Source: Siccibacter turicensis LMG 23730
Lineage (GTDB): Bacteria; Pseudomonadota; Gammaproteobacteria; Enterobacterales; Enterobacteriaceae
Assembly (NCBI RefSeq): GCF_000463155.2
Contig: NZ_AWFZ01000028.1
Span: forward strand, 778,910 to 842,909
Reading direction: 5' to 3'
DNA: 64,000 bases
In this document: in pieces, positions 1-9,552 of the stretch
Numbering within the stretch: the stretch's first letter is position 1
Layout of the letters: every line of letters starts with the position of its first letter
Made by a program: the position numbers and the translations under genes
Notes under the pieces: generated by a model
Database searches by the model: none
The model's input: the letters and a program-made list of their open reading frames with translations, nothing else
What the model was told of the DNA's origin: nothing

Positions 1-371
1 TTTTTTCCGTCGGCGTCGTAGATACGCACGCGCTCCATGCCGCAGCTCGGCGACTTGGCGCAGACGATATAGCCGCACAGGTGCGCCAGCCGGCTCACCC
101 GCTCGGTGGAGTAGGTCTCCATGTCTGCCGTCAGGTCACCGTCGCGTTTATCGCTAAAGCGCAGCGCCACGGCGCCATCCGGCTCCTTTACCAGGCGCAG
201 CGCCGGGCGCGGGACCGGCAGGCCGATGGCCATTTCCGGGCATACCGGTTCAAACTTCATCCACGGGGAAAGGGATTCCACCGCAAAAGCCAGTCGCTTA
301 TGACCGCCGTCAAAACGTACCTTCTCCCCCAACAGACAGGCGCTGATGCCAACAGGGATTTTTTCACTCAT
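1..371 (-). CDS. ybgA: YbgA family protein (DUF523/DUF1722), 5' part only
   Basis: The first 123 codons of a minus-strand gene start at 371 and run off the left edge. The product begins MSEKIPVGISACLLGEKVRF and continues with a SPSCGMERVRIYD segment, matching the N-terminal DUF523 domain of E. coli YbgA (conserved CLLG and PSCG cysteines). The DUF1722 half lies outside the window. A GAGGAG Shine-Dalgarno sequence sits 5-6 bases before the ATG. The molecular function of the family is not established. It lies downstream of ybfA on the same strand but is separated from it by a terminator. In E. coli the photolyase gene phr follows ybgA; this cannot be checked here. Confidence 0.88.
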   Translation of the reverse strand, partial: MSEKIPVGISACLLGEKVRFDGGHKRLAFAVESLSPWMKFEPVCPEMAIGLPVPRPALRLVKEPDGAVALRFSDKRDGDLTADMETYSTERVSRLAHLCGYIVCAKSPSCGMERVRIYDADGK

Positions 372-463
372 AGCGACTCCTCATTCACGTCATGGATAAG
401 TGTAGCCAGGCCGCAGGCAGGCGCGAAAGCGGATAATAACCAGAAGCAGTAATAAATTAACCA

Positions 464-497
464 CAAAAAAAAACCGCCCCGACGAAGCGGGGCGGTT
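464..497 (-). terminator. Rho-independent terminator between ybfA and ybgA
   Basis: A stem of eight or more GC-rich pairs (aaccgcccc / ggggcggtt) with a short loop is followed, on the minus strand, by an uninterrupted run of about nine U. It would end the ybfA transcript before ybgA. Confidence 0.85.
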
Positions 498-513
498 TTT
501 GCTGTTTTTCTGC

Positions 514-720
514 TCAGTAGAAGTCGCAGGCGGCTTTCTCAGAGAGATCCATCCAGACCGGTTTGTCGCTGGTTTTCGACCAGACGCGGTGCAGATAGCT
601 GTAAAAACGGGCGCGATCTTTCCAGAACAGCATAACCGGCAGCGCCAGCACGCCCAGCAGTACGGCATACACGCGGCGCAGGAAAACCTGATGCGCTGGA
701 TAGTGCTTATATAAAGACAT
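514..720 (-). CDS. ybfA: YbfA, small protein with one probable membrane segment
   Basis: This 68-residue product is a close match to E. coli YbfA as I remember it, including the [27 protein letters not shown] block. Residues about 12-32 are hydrophobic ([21 protein letters not shown]) and could form one inner-membrane helix; the rest is basic and aromatic. No catalytic motif is visible. The gene is divergent from kdpFABC with about 310 bases between them, the same arrangement as in E. coli. E. coli ybfA is usually listed as unknown function; its place beside kdp suggests but does not prove an envelope or ion-stress role. Confidence 0.9.
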   Translation of the reverse strand: MSLYKHYPAHQVFLRRVYAVLLGVLALPVMLFWKDRARFYSYLHRVWSKTSDKPVWMDLSEKAACDFY

Positions 721-1031
721 AAGGCTTCTCCCCTTAACTGGTTGACAGGCCAGGCTGTCGTGAAAGTGAAAATGTGATCTGGTTAAAATAGTATCGCTTT
801 GTTTGTAATTTTACTACTCATCAGACCAGTAAAATGCAAAAAAATCGGCCTCTTTACAATTCATACCGTAAATAAGTTACAAAACGGTTAAATAAATACT
901 AACCCACGGTTAAATTGTGGCTTTTGCCCATTTTTATACTTTTTTTACACCCCGCCTCGCCTTTTTTGCGACTTCTTTTCGCCCGCCCGTTCACCATGAC
1001 CGCACATCATTAACACCACTGGAGGTGGACT
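721..1031. promoter_or_regulatory. ybfA-kdpF divergent intergenic region
   Basis: This 311-base AT-rich gap holds the kdp control region. The part next to ybfA (about 780-900) is rich in A and T tracts and probably contains the ybfA promoter, although I cannot pick a convincing -35/-10 pair. The kdp part contains the KdpE site described separately. A TTGCGA at 966-971 matches the -35 element of the E. coli kdp promoter as I recall it, but the -10 is poor, as expected for an activator-dependent promoter. Confidence 0.6.
932..955 (+). promoter_or_regulatory. KdpE binding site of the kdp promoter
   Basis: A T-rich tract, TTTATACTTTTTTTACACCC at its core, matches the KdpE operator upstream of E. 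coli kdpFABC as I recall it almost base for base. It lies just upstream of the presumed -35. Phosphorylated KdpE (encoded at 8150-8827) would bind here and turn on the pump under K+ limitation. Confidence 0.8.
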
Positions 1032-1121
1032 GTGGGTGCAGGCGTATTAGCCGGCGTTGTGCTGGTTTTCCTGTTGCTGGGCTATCTGGTTTACGCCCTG
1101 ATTAATGCGGAGGCGTTCTGA
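1032..1121 (+). CDS. kdpF: KdpF, small stabilising subunit of the K+ pump
   Basis: A GTG start at 1032, preceded by GGAGGTG, opens a 29-codon ORF. Its product ends [17 protein letters not shown], essentially identical to E. coli KdpF. It is a single transmembrane helix that stabilises the KdpABC complex in the inner membrane. The ORF is too short for most gene callers. Its TGA stop overlaps the kdpA ATG by one base (TGATG), so the two are translationally coupled. Confidence 0.95.
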   Translation: MGAGVLAGVVLVFLLLGYLVYALINAEAF

Positions 1122-2803
1122 TGGCCGCATCGGCATTTTTACTGATCGCCAGCTTTTTACTGGTGCTGCTGATTCTGGCAAAGCCATTGGGTAGCGGGCT
1201 GGCCCGCTTCATTGAGGGGTCACCGCTGCCTGGCCTGGCCGGTATCGAGCGGGTTATCTGGCGGGTCTCCGGCGTGAACGCCCGAGAGATGAACTGGCGC
1301 GAGTATCTGCTCGCTATTCTGCTGCTCAACCTTATCGGGCTGGCGGTGCTGTTCGTCATGCTGATGGCCCAGGGCGCACTGCCGTTTAATCCGCAGCAGC
1401 TGCCGGGCCTCTCCTGGCATCTGGCGCTGAACACGGCGGTGAGCTTTGTGACCAATACCAACTGGCAGTCCTACGCCGGGGAGAGCACCCTGAGCTACTT
1501 CAGCCAGATGGTCGGCCTGACGGTGCAGAACTTCCTCTCAGCGGCGACCGGTATCGCGGTGGTGTTCGCCCTGATCCGCGCCTTTGCGCGGCATACGGTC
1601 ACGACGCTTGGCAACGCCTGGGTGGATCTCACCCGCATCACGCTGTGGGTGCTCCTGCCGCTGTCGCTGCTTGTCGCGCTGTTCTTTATCCAGCAGGGCG
1701 TACTGCAAAACCTGCTGCCCTACCAGCCCTTTACCTCGCTGGAAGGGGCGAAGCAGTTCTTGCCGATGGGGCCGGTGGCGTCCCAGGAGGCCATCAAGCT
1801 GCTCGGCACCAACGGCGGGGGCTTCTTTAACGCCAACTCGTCGCACCCGTTCGAAAACCCCGGCGCGCTGACCAACATGGTGCAGATGCTGGCGATCTTC
1901 CTGATCCCCGCCGCGCTCTGCTTTGCCTTTGGCGATGCGGTGGGCGATGCCCGTCAGGGCCGCGCCATTCTCTGGACCATGGCGTCCATCTTCGTGGTGT
2001 GCGTGGCGATCGTGATGTGGGCCGAAACCCAGGGCAATCCGCATCTTCTCGCCCTGGGCGCCGACAGCGCGCTCAATATGGAAGGCAAGGAGAGCCGGTT
2101 CGGCATTCTCGCCAGCGCACTGTTCAGCGTGGTGACGACCGCAGCTTCCTGCGGGGCGGTGAATGCCATGCACGACTCCTTCACCGCGCTGGGCGGCATG
2201 ATCCCGATGTGGCTGATGCAGATCGGCGAGGTGGTATTTGGCGGCGTTGGGTCTGGTTTGTACGGGATGCTGCTGTTCGTGCTGCTGGCGGTGTTTATCG
2301 CCGGGCTGATGATTGGCCGCACCCCGGCCTATCTGGGGAAAAAGATCGACGTACGGGAGATGAAGCTTACCGCGCTGGCGATTCTGGTCACCCCGGCGCT
2401 GGTGCTGCTCGGCACCGCGCTGGCGATGATGACCGATGCCGGTCGCGCCGGCATGCTCAACCCCGGCATCCACGGTTTCAGCGAGGTGCTTTACGCCGTA
2501 TCGTCCGCCGCTAACAACAACGGCAGCGCCTTCGCTGGCCTGAGCGCCAACACGCCGTTCTGGAACCTGCTGCTAGCCTTCTGCATGTTCGTGGGCCGCT
2601 TCGGGGTCATTATCCCGGTGCTGGCGATTGCCGGATCGCTGGTGAGCAAAAACATTCAGCCGGTCACGCCCGGTACGCTCCCGACCCACGGCGCGCTGTT
2701 TATCGGCCTGCTGATCGGAACCGTGCTGCTGGTCGGCGCCCTGACCTTTATTCCCGCCCTCGCCCTCGGCCCGGTGGCGGAACACCTCTCTCTTGTGCAA
2801 TGA
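1121..2803 (+). CDS. kdpA: KdpA, K+-translocating subunit of the KdpFABC pump
   Basis: This 560-residue polytopic inner-membrane protein belongs to the potassium-transporter superfamily of channel-like subunits. It binds and conducts K+ while KdpB supplies energy. Repeated selectivity-filter-like segments are visible, for example TNGGGFFN near residues 230-237, [11 protein letters not shown] around 347 and [12 protein letters not shown] around 466. It starts at the overlapping TGATG junction with kdpF and is followed by kdpB after about 20 bases. Length agrees with the family (557 in E. coli). No disruption is seen. Confidence 0.97.
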   Translation: MAASAFLLIASFLLVLLILAKPLGSGLARFIEGSPLPGLAGIERVIWRVSGVNAREMNWREYLLAILLLNLIGLAVLFVMLMAQGALPFNPQQLPGLSWHLALNTAVSFVTNTNWQSYAGESTLSYFSQMVGLTVQNFLSAATGIAVVFALIRAFARHTVTTLGNAWVDLTRITLWVLLPLSLLVALFFIQQGVLQNLLPYQPFTSLEGAKQFLPMGPVASQEAIKLLGTNGGGFFNANSSHPFENPGALTNMVQMLAIFLIPAALCFAFGDAVGDARQGRAILWTMASIFVVCVAIVMWAETQGNPHLLALGADSALNMEGKESRFGILASALFSVVTTAASCGAVNAMHDSFTALGGMIPMWLMQIGEVVFGGVGSGLYGMLLFVLLAVFIAGLMIGRTPAYLGKKIDVREMKLTALAILVTPALVLLGTALAMMTDAGRAGMLNPGIHGFSEVLYAVSSAANNNGSAFAGLSANTPFWNLLLAFCMFVGRFGVIIPVLAIAGSLVSKNIQPVTPGTLPTHGALFIGLLIGTVLLVGALTFIPALALGPVAEHLSLVQ

Positions 2804-2822
2804 CTATTGCGGAGCGCTATCA

Positions 2823-4871
2823 ATGAGTCGTAAGCAACTGGCCCTGCTCGAACCTGGACTACTTCGTCAGGCGCTGATGGATTCTTTTCGCAAGCTCGAC
2901 CCGCGCGCCCAGTGGCGCAACCCGGTGATGTTTATCGTCTGGGTGGGGAGCGTGCTGACTACCCTGCTGGCGGTGGCCATGGCGGGCGGTCTGCTGGCGG
3001 GCGACGCCCTGTTCACCGGCGCAATCAGCCTGTGGCTGTGGTTTACCGTGCTGTTTGCCAACGTCGCCGAAGCGCTGGCGGAGGGACGCAGCAAGGCGCA
3101 GGCCAACAGCCTGAAAGGAGTGAAAAACACCGCTCCGGCCCGTAAGCTGCGCGCCCCACAGCATGACGCCCAGGTGGACTTGGTTCCGGCGGCGTCGCTG
3201 CGTAAAGGCGATCTGGTGCTGGTGCAGGCCGGTGACACCATCCCCTGCGACGGGGAGGTGATCGAAGGCGGTGCGTCGGTGGATGAGAGCGCCATAACCG
3301 GGGAGTCCGCCCCGGTGATCCGCGAGTCCGGCGGGGATTTCGCGTCGGTTACCGGCGGGACGCGCATCCTCTCCGACTGGCTGGTGATCCGTTGCAGCGT
3401 CAACCCTGGCGAAACCTTCCTCGATCGTATGATCGCCATGGTGGAGGGCGCCCAGCGTCGTAAAACCCCAAACGAGATCGCCCTCACCATCCTGCTGGTG
3501 GCCCTGACTATCGTGTTTCTGCTGGCAACGGCCACGCTCTGGCCGTTCTCCCGGTACGGCGGCGCGGCGGTGAGCGTGACGGTGCTGGTGGCGCTGCTGG
3601 TCTGCCTTATCCCCACCACCATCGGCGGGCTGCTCTCTGCCATTGGCGTCGCCGGCATGAGCCGTATGCTCGGCGCCAACGTGATCGCCACCAGCGGGCG
3701 CGCCGTGGAAGCGGCGGGCGACGTCAACGTCCTGCTGCTGGACAAAACCGGCACCATCACCCTCGGCAACCGCCAGGCCTCGGCGTTTCTGCCTGCGCCT
3801 GGCGTGGATGAGCAAATCCTGGCCGACGCCGCGCAGCTCGCCTCGCTGGCGGATGAAACACCGGAAGGCCGCAGTATCGTGGTGCTGGCGAAGCAGCGCT
3901 TCAATCTGCGCGAGCGCGACGTGCAGCAGCTGCAGGCGACCTTCGTGCCCTTTACCGCCCAGACGCGCATGAGCGGCATCAACGTGCAGGATCGCGCCAT
4001 CCGTAAAGGCTCGGTGGATGCCATTCGCCGTCACGTTGAGGCCAACGGCGGGCACTTCCCGGCGCAGGTCGATGCGCTGGTAGAACGCGTGGCGAAGGTC
4101 GGCGGCACGCCGCTGGTGGTGGCTGACGGCGCCAGCGTGCTGGGGGTCATCGCCCTGAAGGATATCGTCAAAGGGGGCATCAAGGAGCGTTTCGCCCAGC
4201 TGCGCACCATGGGCATCAAAACGGTGATGATTACCGGGGATAACCGCCTGACCGCGGCGGCCATCGCCGCCGAAGCCGGGGTGGACGACTTCCTCGCCGA
4301 AGCCACGCCGGAAGCCAAGCTGGCGCTGATCCGTCAGTATCAGGCCGAAGGCCGGCTGGTGGCGATGACCGGCGACGGCACAAACGACGCCCCGGCGCTG
4401 GCGCAGGCGGACGTGGCGGTCGCGATGAACTCCGGAACCCAGGCCGCGAAGGAAGCCGGGAACATGGTGGATCTCGACTCCAACCCTACCAAGCTGATTG
4501 AAGTGGTGCATATCGGCAAGCAGATGCTGATGACCCGCGGGTCGCTGACCACCTTCAGTATCGCCAACGACGTGGCGAAGTACTTCGCCATCATCCCGGC
4601 GGCGTTTGCGGCAACGTATCCGCAGCTTAATGCCCTGAACGTGATGCACCTGCACTCTCCCTCGTCGGCCATTCTCAGCGCGGTGATCTTCAACGCCCTG
4701 ATCATTATTGTCCTCATCCCGCTGGCGCTGCGCGGCGTGAGCTATAAACCGCTCAGCGCGGCGGCGATGCTGCGCCGTAACCTGTGGATTTATGGCCTCG
4801 GTGGGCTGGTGGTGCCGTTTATCGGCATCAAAATTATCGACCTGATCCTGACCGTGCTGGGTCTGGTGTAA
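2823..4871 (+). CDS. kdpB: KdpB, ATP-hydrolysing subunit of the K+ pump (P-type ATPase)
   Basis: The ATG at 2823 gives [14 protein letters not shown] and 682 residues, the same length as E. coli KdpB. An upstream in-frame start at 2793 lacks that match and overlaps kdpA. The TGES actuator motif lies near residue 160, the phosphorylated Asp is D307 in DKTGT, and TGDGTNDAP marks the hinge. Membrane segments flank the cytoplasmic A, P and N domains. It couples ATP hydrolysis to K+ uptake through KdpA. An AAAGGAG at the kdpB stop serves kdpC. Confidence 0.97.
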   Translation: MSRKQLALLEPGLLRQALMDSFRKLDPRAQWRNPVMFIVWVGSVLTTLLAVAMAGGLLAGDALFTGAISLWLWFTVLFANVAEALAEGRSKAQANSLKGVKNTAPARKLRAPQHDAQVDLVPAASLRKGDLVLVQAGDTIPCDGEVIEGGASVDESAITGESAPVIRESGGDFASVTGGTRILSDWLVIRCSVNPGETFLDRMIAMVEGAQRRKTPNEIALTILLVALTIVFLLATATLWPFSRYGGAAVSVTVLVALLVCLIPTTIGGLLSAIGVAGMSRMLGANVIATSGRAVEAAGDVNVLLLDKTGTITLGNRQASAFLPAPGVDEQILADAAQLASLADETPEGRSIVVLAKQRFNLRERDVQQLQATFVPFTAQTRMSGINVQDRAIRKGSVDAIRRHVEANGGHFPAQVDALVERVAKVGGTPLVVADGASVLGVIALKDIVKGGIKERFAQLRTMGIKTVMITGDNRLTAAAIAAEAGVDDFLAEATPEAKLALIRQYQAEGRLVAMTGDGTNDAPALAQADVAVAMNSGTQAAKEAGNMVDLDSNPTKLIEVVHIGKQMLMTRGSLTTFSIANDVAKYFAIIPAAFAATYPQLNALNVMHLHSPSSAILSAVIFNALIIIVLIPLALRGVSYKPLSAAAMLRRNLWIYGLGGLVVPFIGIKIIDLILTVLGLV

Positions 4872-4883
4872 AAGGAGTTGTTC

Positions 4884-5459
4884 ATGGCACAGTTACGCCC
4901 GGCTTTACTGCTGTTTATTCTGCTGACGCTGATTACCGGCGGCCTCTATCCGCTGCTCACCACCGCTCTCGGGCAGTGGTGGTTCCCGGATCAGGCCAAC
5001 GGGTCGCTTATCCGAATTGATAACGCGGTGCGCGGCTCCCTGCTGATCGGCCAGAACTTCAGCAGCGCGCGTTATTTTCAGGGACGCCCTTCCGCCACCG
5101 CGGATGCGCCTTATAATCCACTGGCGTCCGGCGGCAGCAACCTGGCCGCCAGCAATCCGGCGCTGGACGAGGCGATTGAGGCGCGCATCGCCGCCCTGCG
5201 CGCCGCCAACCCGCAGGCCACCCCGGCGGTGCCGGTGGAGCTGGTCACCGCTTCCGCCAGCGGGCTGGATAACGGCATTTCGCCTGACGCGGCCCGCTGG
5301 CAGATCCCACGCGTAGCGAAAGCGCGTAATCTGCCCGAAGAGGAGGTGGCGCGGCTGGTAACGGAGGCCACGCAAACCCCGCTGGTAGATTTTATCGGCC
5401 AGCCGGTGGTCACCCTGATGCAGCTTAACCTGGCCCTGGACGGGCGCACCATGCCGTAA
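4884..5459 (+). CDS. kdpC: KdpC, accessory subunit of the K+ pump
   Basis: This 191-residue subunit has one N-terminal membrane helix (residues about 5-25) and a periplasmic domain carrying [20 protein letters not shown] and [19 protein letters not shown], both hallmarks of KdpC. I start it at the ATG 4884, six bases after AAAGGAG. An in-frame TTG at 4878 is too close to that site. KdpC is required for assembly and affects ATP binding by KdpB. The next gene, kdpD, begins after 9 bases. Confidence 0.95.
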   Translation: MAQLRPALLLFILLTLITGGLYPLLTTALGQWWFPDQANGSLIRIDNAVRGSLLIGQNFSSARYFQGRPSATADAPYNPLASGGSNLAASNPALDEAIEARIAALRAANPQATPAVPVELVTASASGLDNGISPDAARWQIPRVAKARNLPEEEVARLVTEATQTPLVDFIGQPVVTLMQLNLALDGRTMP

Positions 5460-5468
5460 GGACGGACT

Positions 5469-8153
5469 ATGACAGAGGAACCCTCGCGCCCCGACCCGGA
5501 TCGCCTGCTGGAGCAGGCCACGCCCCGGACGCGCGGTACGTTGAAGATCTTTTTCGGCGCCTGTGCGGGCGTCGGGAAAACCTTCGCCATGCTGCAGGAG
5601 GCGCAGCGCCTGCGCGCCCAGGGCCTGGATATTCTGGTGGGCGTGGTCGAGACCCACGGCCGCAAGGAGACCGCGGCGCTGCTGGAGGGGCTGGCTGTTC
5701 AGCCCCTTAAACGCCTCCATCACCGGGGTCGCCAGGTGATGGAGTTCGACCTCGACAGCGCCCTCGCCCGCCGTCCGGCGCTGATCCTGATGGATGAGCT
5801 GGCGCACAGCAACGCCCCCGGCTCGCGTCACCCGAAACGCTGGCAGGATGTGGAGGAGCTGCTGGAGGCCGGGATCGATGTCTTCACCACCGTTAACGTG
5901 CAGCATCTTGAGAGCCTGAACGACGTGGTGGGCGGCGTGACCGGGGTGCAGGTCCGGGAGACGGTGCCCGATCCGGTCTTCGATGCCGCCGACGAAATCG
6001 TGCTGGTGGATCTCCCGCCGGACGACCTGCGCCAGCGCCTGCACGAAGGCAAAGTCTATATCGGTGGTCAGGCCGAACGCGCCATCGAACACTTCTTCCG
6101 TAAAGGCAACCTCATTGCCCTGCGCGAGCTGGCGCTGCGCCGCACCGCCGACCGGGTGGACGAGCAGATGCGCGCCTGGCGGGACAACAAAGGACAGGAG
6201 CGCGTCTGGCACACCCGGGATGCCATTTTGCTGTGCATCGGCCACGGAAACGGTAATGAGAAGCTGGTGCGCACCGCGGCGCGGCTGGCGGCGCGGCTGG
6301 GCAGCGTCTGGCATGCGGTCTACGTTGAAACCCCGGATCTGCACCGCCTGCCGGAGCACCAGCGCCGCGCTATCCTCAGCGCGCTGCGCCTTGCCCAGGA
6401 GCTGGGGGCAGAGACCGCCACCCTCGCCGATCCGGCGGAAGACAAAGCCATTCTGCGCTACGCCCGGGAGCACAATCTCGGCAAAATTGTTATCGGCCGA
6501 CGCAACACCCGCCGCTGGTTTCAACGCGATACCTTTGCCGATCGCCTCGCCCGTCGCGCGCCGGATCTCGACCTGCTGATTGTCGCGCTGGATGACAAAC
6601 CGCTGGTCACCGCCCGCACCCCCGACACCCGCACCTTCACCGAAAAGTGGCGCGTGCAGCTACGCGGTGCGCTGGCGGCGGTGCTGCTCTGTACCCTTAT
6701 CACCCTGATCGCGAGCCAGTGGATGGTGGCGTTCGACGCCGCCAACCTGGTGATGATCTACCTGCTCGGCGTGGTGGTGGTGGCACTGTTCTACGGGCGC
6801 TGGCCGTCGGTGCTGGCGACCGTGCTCAACGTGCTCAGCTTCGATCTGTTCTTTATTGCGCCGCACGGTACGCTCGCGGTCTCCGACGTGCAGTATCTGC
6901 TGACCTTTGCGGTGATGCTCTCCGTGGGGCTAATTATCGGTAACCTCACCGCCGGAGTGCGCTATCAGGCCCGGGTCGCCCGCTATCGCGAGCAGCGCAC
7001 CCGCCACCTGTATGAGATGTCGAAGTCGCTGGCCGTGGGACGCAGCGCGGCGGACATCGCGGCCACCAGCGAGCAGTTTATCCAGTCCACCTTTTTTGCC
7101 CGCAGCCAGCTGCTGCTCCCGGACGAGCACGGCACGCTCACCCCCTGTGCGGCAGATAAAGGCGTCACCGCCTGGGATGAGGCCATCGCCCACTGGAGCT
7201 TCGATAAAGGGCAGCTGGCCGGTGCGGGAACCGACACCCTGCCCGGGGTGCCGTACCAGATCCTGCCCCTGCGCACCGCCCACAAAACCCACGGGCTGGT
7301 GATTGTCGAGCCGGAAAACCTGCGTCAGCTGATGATCCCGGAGCAGCAGCGGCTGCTGGAAACCTTCACCCTGCTGGTCGCCAGCGCGCTGGAACGTCTG
7401 GCGCTCACCGCCAGCGAAGAGCAGGCGCGGCTGACCAGCGAGCGCGAGCAGCTGCGCAACTCGCTGCTGGCGGCGCTCTCCCACGACCTGCGCACTCCAC
7501 TTACCGTGCTGTTTGGTCAGGCGGAGATCCTGACGCTCGACCTGGCCGCGGAAGGGTCGCCCCACGCGCCTCAGGCGAACGACATCCGTCGCCACGTGCT
7601 GAACACCACCCGGCTGGTCAACAACCTGCTGGACATGGCGCGCATTCAGTCGGGCGGGTTCAACCTGCGCAAAGAGTGGCTGACCCTCGAAGAGGTGGTG
7701 GGCAGTGCGCTCAGCATGCTGGAGCCCGGCCACACCGGTAAGCCAATCCAGCTTGCCCTGCCCGATTCGCTGACCCTGATTAACGTTGACGGGCCGCTGT
7801 TTGAGCGGGTGCTGATCAACCTGCTGGAGAACGCGGCCAAATACGCCGGCAGCCAGGCGGATATCGGTATTCGGGCACGGGTGAATGACGGGACGCTGGA
7901 TCTGGAGGTGTGGGACAGCGGGCCGGGTATCCCTGCTGGTCAGGAAGGCGCTATCTTTGATAAATTCGCCAGGGGAAATAAAGAGTCCGCCATTCCCGGC
8001 GTGGGACTGGGGCTGGCGATCTGCCGGGCGATTGTCGAGGTGCACGGTGGCCGCATCTCAGCCGGTAACCGCCCGGAAGGCGGGGCCAGCTTCCACGTCA
8101 CGCTTCCGCTGGAGACGCCACCCGGCGTCGATGAACTACACGAGGGTATGTGA
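5469..8153 (+). CDS. kdpD: KdpD, K+/osmotic sensor histidine kinase
   Basis: This 894-residue membrane kinase contains, in order, the N-terminal KdpD domain with Walker A GACAGVGKT (residues 30-38), a universal-stress-protein-like domain (about 250-370), four closely spaced membrane helices (about 395-500), a GAF-like region, then HisKA with the phospho-acceptor H672 in LSHDLRTPL and the HATPase domain (NLLENAAKYA, DSGPGIP, GVGLGLAIC). It phosphorylates KdpE under K+ limitation. Its stop codon overlaps the kdpE GTG start by four bases. Confidence 0.97.
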   Translation: MTEEPSRPDPDRLLEQATPRTRGTLKIFFGACAGVGKTFAMLQEAQRLRAQGLDILVGVVETHGRKETAALLEGLAVQPLKRLHHRGRQVMEFDLDSALARRPALILMDELAHSNAPGSRHPKRWQDVEELLEAGIDVFTTVNVQHLESLNDVVGGVTGVQVRETVPDPVFDAADEIVLVDLPPDDLRQRLHEGKVYIGGQAERAIEHFFRKGNLIALRELALRRTADRVDEQMRAWRDNKGQERVWHTRDAILLCIGHGNGNEKLVRTAARLAARLGSVWHAVYVETPDLHRLPEHQRRAILSALRLAQELGAETATLADPAEDKAILRYAREHNLGKIVIGRRNTRRWFQRDTFADRLARRAPDLDLLIVALDDKPLVTARTPDTRTFTEKWRVQLRGALAAVLLCTLITLIASQWMVAFDAANLVMIYLLGVVVVALFYGRWPSVLATVLNVLSFDLFFIAPHGTLAVSDVQYLLTFAVMLSVGLIIGNLTAGVRYQARVARYREQRTRHLYEMSKSLAVGRSAADIAATSEQFIQSTFFARSQLLLPDEHGTLTPCAADKGVTAWDEAIAHWSFDKGQLAGAGTDTLPGVPYQILPLRTAHKTHGLVIVEPENLRQLMIPEQQRLLETFTLLVASALERLALTASEEQARLTSEREQLRNSLLAALSHDLRTPLTVLFGQAEILTLDLAAEGSPHAPQANDIRRHVLNTTRLVNNLLDMARIQSGGFNLRKEWLTLEEVVGSALSMLEPGHTGKPIQLALPDSLTLINVDGPLFERVLINLLENAAKYAGSQADIGIRARVNDGTLDLEVWDSGPGIPAGQEGAIFDKFARGNKESAIPGVGLGLAICRAIVEVHGGRISAGNRPEGGASFHVTLPLETPPGVDELHEGM

Positions 8154-8827
8154 TTAACGTCCTGATCGTCGAAGATGAAAAAGAGATCCGCCGCTTTTTG
8201 CGTACCGCGCTGGAGGCGGAAGGCCTGCGGGTGCACGAGGCCGACACGCTGCAGCGCGGGCTTATCGAGGCCGCAACCCGCAAGCCGGATATGGTGATCC
8301 TCGATCTGGGCCTGCCGGACGGCGACGGGCTGACCTTTATTCGCGATTTTCGTCAGTGGAGCCAGACGCCGATCGTGGTGCTGTCGGCGCGCAGCGAAGA
8401 AGAAGACAAAATCGCCGCGCTGGATGCCGGGGCGGACGACTATCTCAGTAAGCCCTTTGGCATTGGCGAGCTGCAGGCGCGCCTGCGGGTGGCGCTGCGT
8501 CGGCACGGGTCGCAGCAGCACCCGGACCCGGTGTTTCGTTTTTCAGACAGCGAAGTGGATCTCGCCAGCCGCCGTATCACCCGCGGCGGCGCGGAGGTGC
8601 ATCTCACGCCCATTGAGTTTCGTCTGCTGGCGGTCCTGCTTAACAACCACGGCAAAGTCCTGACCCAGCGCCAGCTGCTGAGCCAGGTGTGGGGGCCGAA
8701 CGCGGTGGAGCACAGCCACTACCTGCGCATCTATATGGCGCATCTGCGCCAGAAGCTGGAGGAGGACCCGGCGCGCCCGCGCCATCTGCTCACCGAAACC
8801 GGCGTCGGATATCGGTTTATGATGTGA
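8150..8827 (+). CDS. kdpE: KdpE, OmpR-family response regulator of kdpFABC
   Basis: The 225-residue product starts at GTG 8150 inside the end of kdpD (GTGA overlap), so translation is coupled. The receiver domain has D52 in LDLGLPDGDG as phosphorylation site and K in SKPF. The C-terminal winged helix contains LTPIEFRLLAVLLNN and the HSHYLRIYMAHLRQKLE recognition region. It binds the T-rich operator before kdpF. A strong hairpin follows immediately after the stop. Confidence 0.97.
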   Translation: MINVLIVEDEKEIRRFLRTALEAEGLRVHEADTLQRGLIEAATRKPDMVILDLGLPDGDGLTFIRDFRQWSQTPIVVLSARSEEEDKIAALDAGADDYLSKPFGIGELQARLRVALRRHGSQQHPDPVFRFSDSEVDLASRRITRGGAEVHLTPIEFRLLAVLLNNHGKVLTQRQLLSQVWGPNAVEHSHYLRIYMAHLRQKLEEDPARPRHLLTETGVGYRFMM

Positions 8828-8852
8828 CATCGCCTGCGGTGCCGCGGCGATG
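8828..8852 (+). terminator. GC-rich hairpin at the end of kdpDE, no U tract
   Basis: Directly after the kdpE stop, CATCGCC and GGCGATG pair around an inner GCGG/CCGC stem with a two-base loop and a single bulged T. The stem is long and GC-rich but is followed by AATGCCTG, not a T run. It may protect the 3' end or act with Rho; it is not a canonical intrinsic terminator. Confidence 0.45.
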
Positions 8853-9196
8853 AATGCCTGCGCCCGCAGAAACAGCGCGCCAATATTGCTACGCCATTTA
8901 TTTATCGGAAGCGGTATTTATTTCTCGCACTTATTCATACTCCGACGTACTTCCTCATCAACAATAGAAATTACTCACCGTTATATACCCACCAACATCT
9001 ATTTATTTCACGCGATTTCACGCCGATGAATACCGTATCCGCAGCCGCCGCACAAAACGCCGCTTTACCTTTCGCTATTCACAAATGCTGAATATTTATT
9101 TGTCATTCGATCGTCTTTTACCGATCGCCTTCACAGTTTACCCCCATTTTCTGGATAAAATGGCGAGGCTTTCAATGACTGAAAGGATACGTCACC
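8853..9196 (+). other. AT-rich gap upstream of speFL, probable speF promoter region
   Basis: About 340 bases without a gene, clearly richer in A and T than the flanking genes. It must hold the start of the long speF leader mRNA, but I find no -35/-10 pair good enough to name. The segment ends with the Shine-Dalgarno of speFL (GAAAGGAT at about 9180-9188). Confidence 0.5.
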
Positions 9197-9301
9197 ATGG
9201 AAAACAATAACCGCTTAATGCCACATATCAGGCGGACTACGCATATTATGATGTTCGCCCACCGTAACAGCTTCGACTTTCACTTCTTCAACGCCCGATA
9301 G
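9197..9301 (+). CDS. speFL: SpeFL, ornithine-sensing arrest leader peptide
   Basis: The 34-codon ORF encodes a peptide whose MPHIRRTTHIM and FAHRNSFDFHFFNAR parts match the SpeFL (orf34) leader of E. coli and Salmonella; I count three substitutions against the E. coli peptide as I remember it. In those species the nascent peptide binds ornithine and stalls the ribosome near its stop codon, which prevents Rho-dependent termination and induces speF-potE. A Shine-Dalgarno GAAAGGA lies about 9 bases upstream. The stop at 9299-9301 is followed by 251 bases of leader before speF. Confidence 0.95.
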   Translation: MENNNRLMPHIRRTTHIMMFAHRNSFDFHFFNAR

Positions 9302-9552
9302 CCCTGTTGGCTCAGCGTAAGGCGTTACCGCCAGGCGTAATACTTAGCAGTAACAGGCACTTGCCTGAGGGATCGACACTCGTCTGCCGCACCTGACTAT
9401 GCCGTGACCGGACGGCCAGGATCGCTACGCCCGTAAAAAGCCATCGCCTGATATTCCATCAGCGATACCGCATTGCTTTTTATTCCGGATGCATTCGATT
9501 TCTTTTATCAGGAAATTGAAGGGCCCCGTATTATCAAAATAAAGGAATAACC
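9302..9552 (+). promoter_or_regulatory. speF leader between speFL and speF
   Basis: These 251 bases are the regulated part of the leader in the homologous systems. Several short self-complementary segments follow the speFL stop (for example GGCGTTACCGCC). The region closes with AAAGGAATAACC, the speF ribosome-binding site. No further ORF is evident. A Rho loading site is expected here by analogy but cannot be read directly. Confidence 0.6.

Noticed and set aside
2859-6524. Very long minus-strand frames (up to about 600 codons) opposite kdpB and kdpC-kdpD
   Set aside because: They are His/Arg/Gln-rich, lack homology and ribosome-binding sites, and arise from the GC-biased third positions of the real genes.
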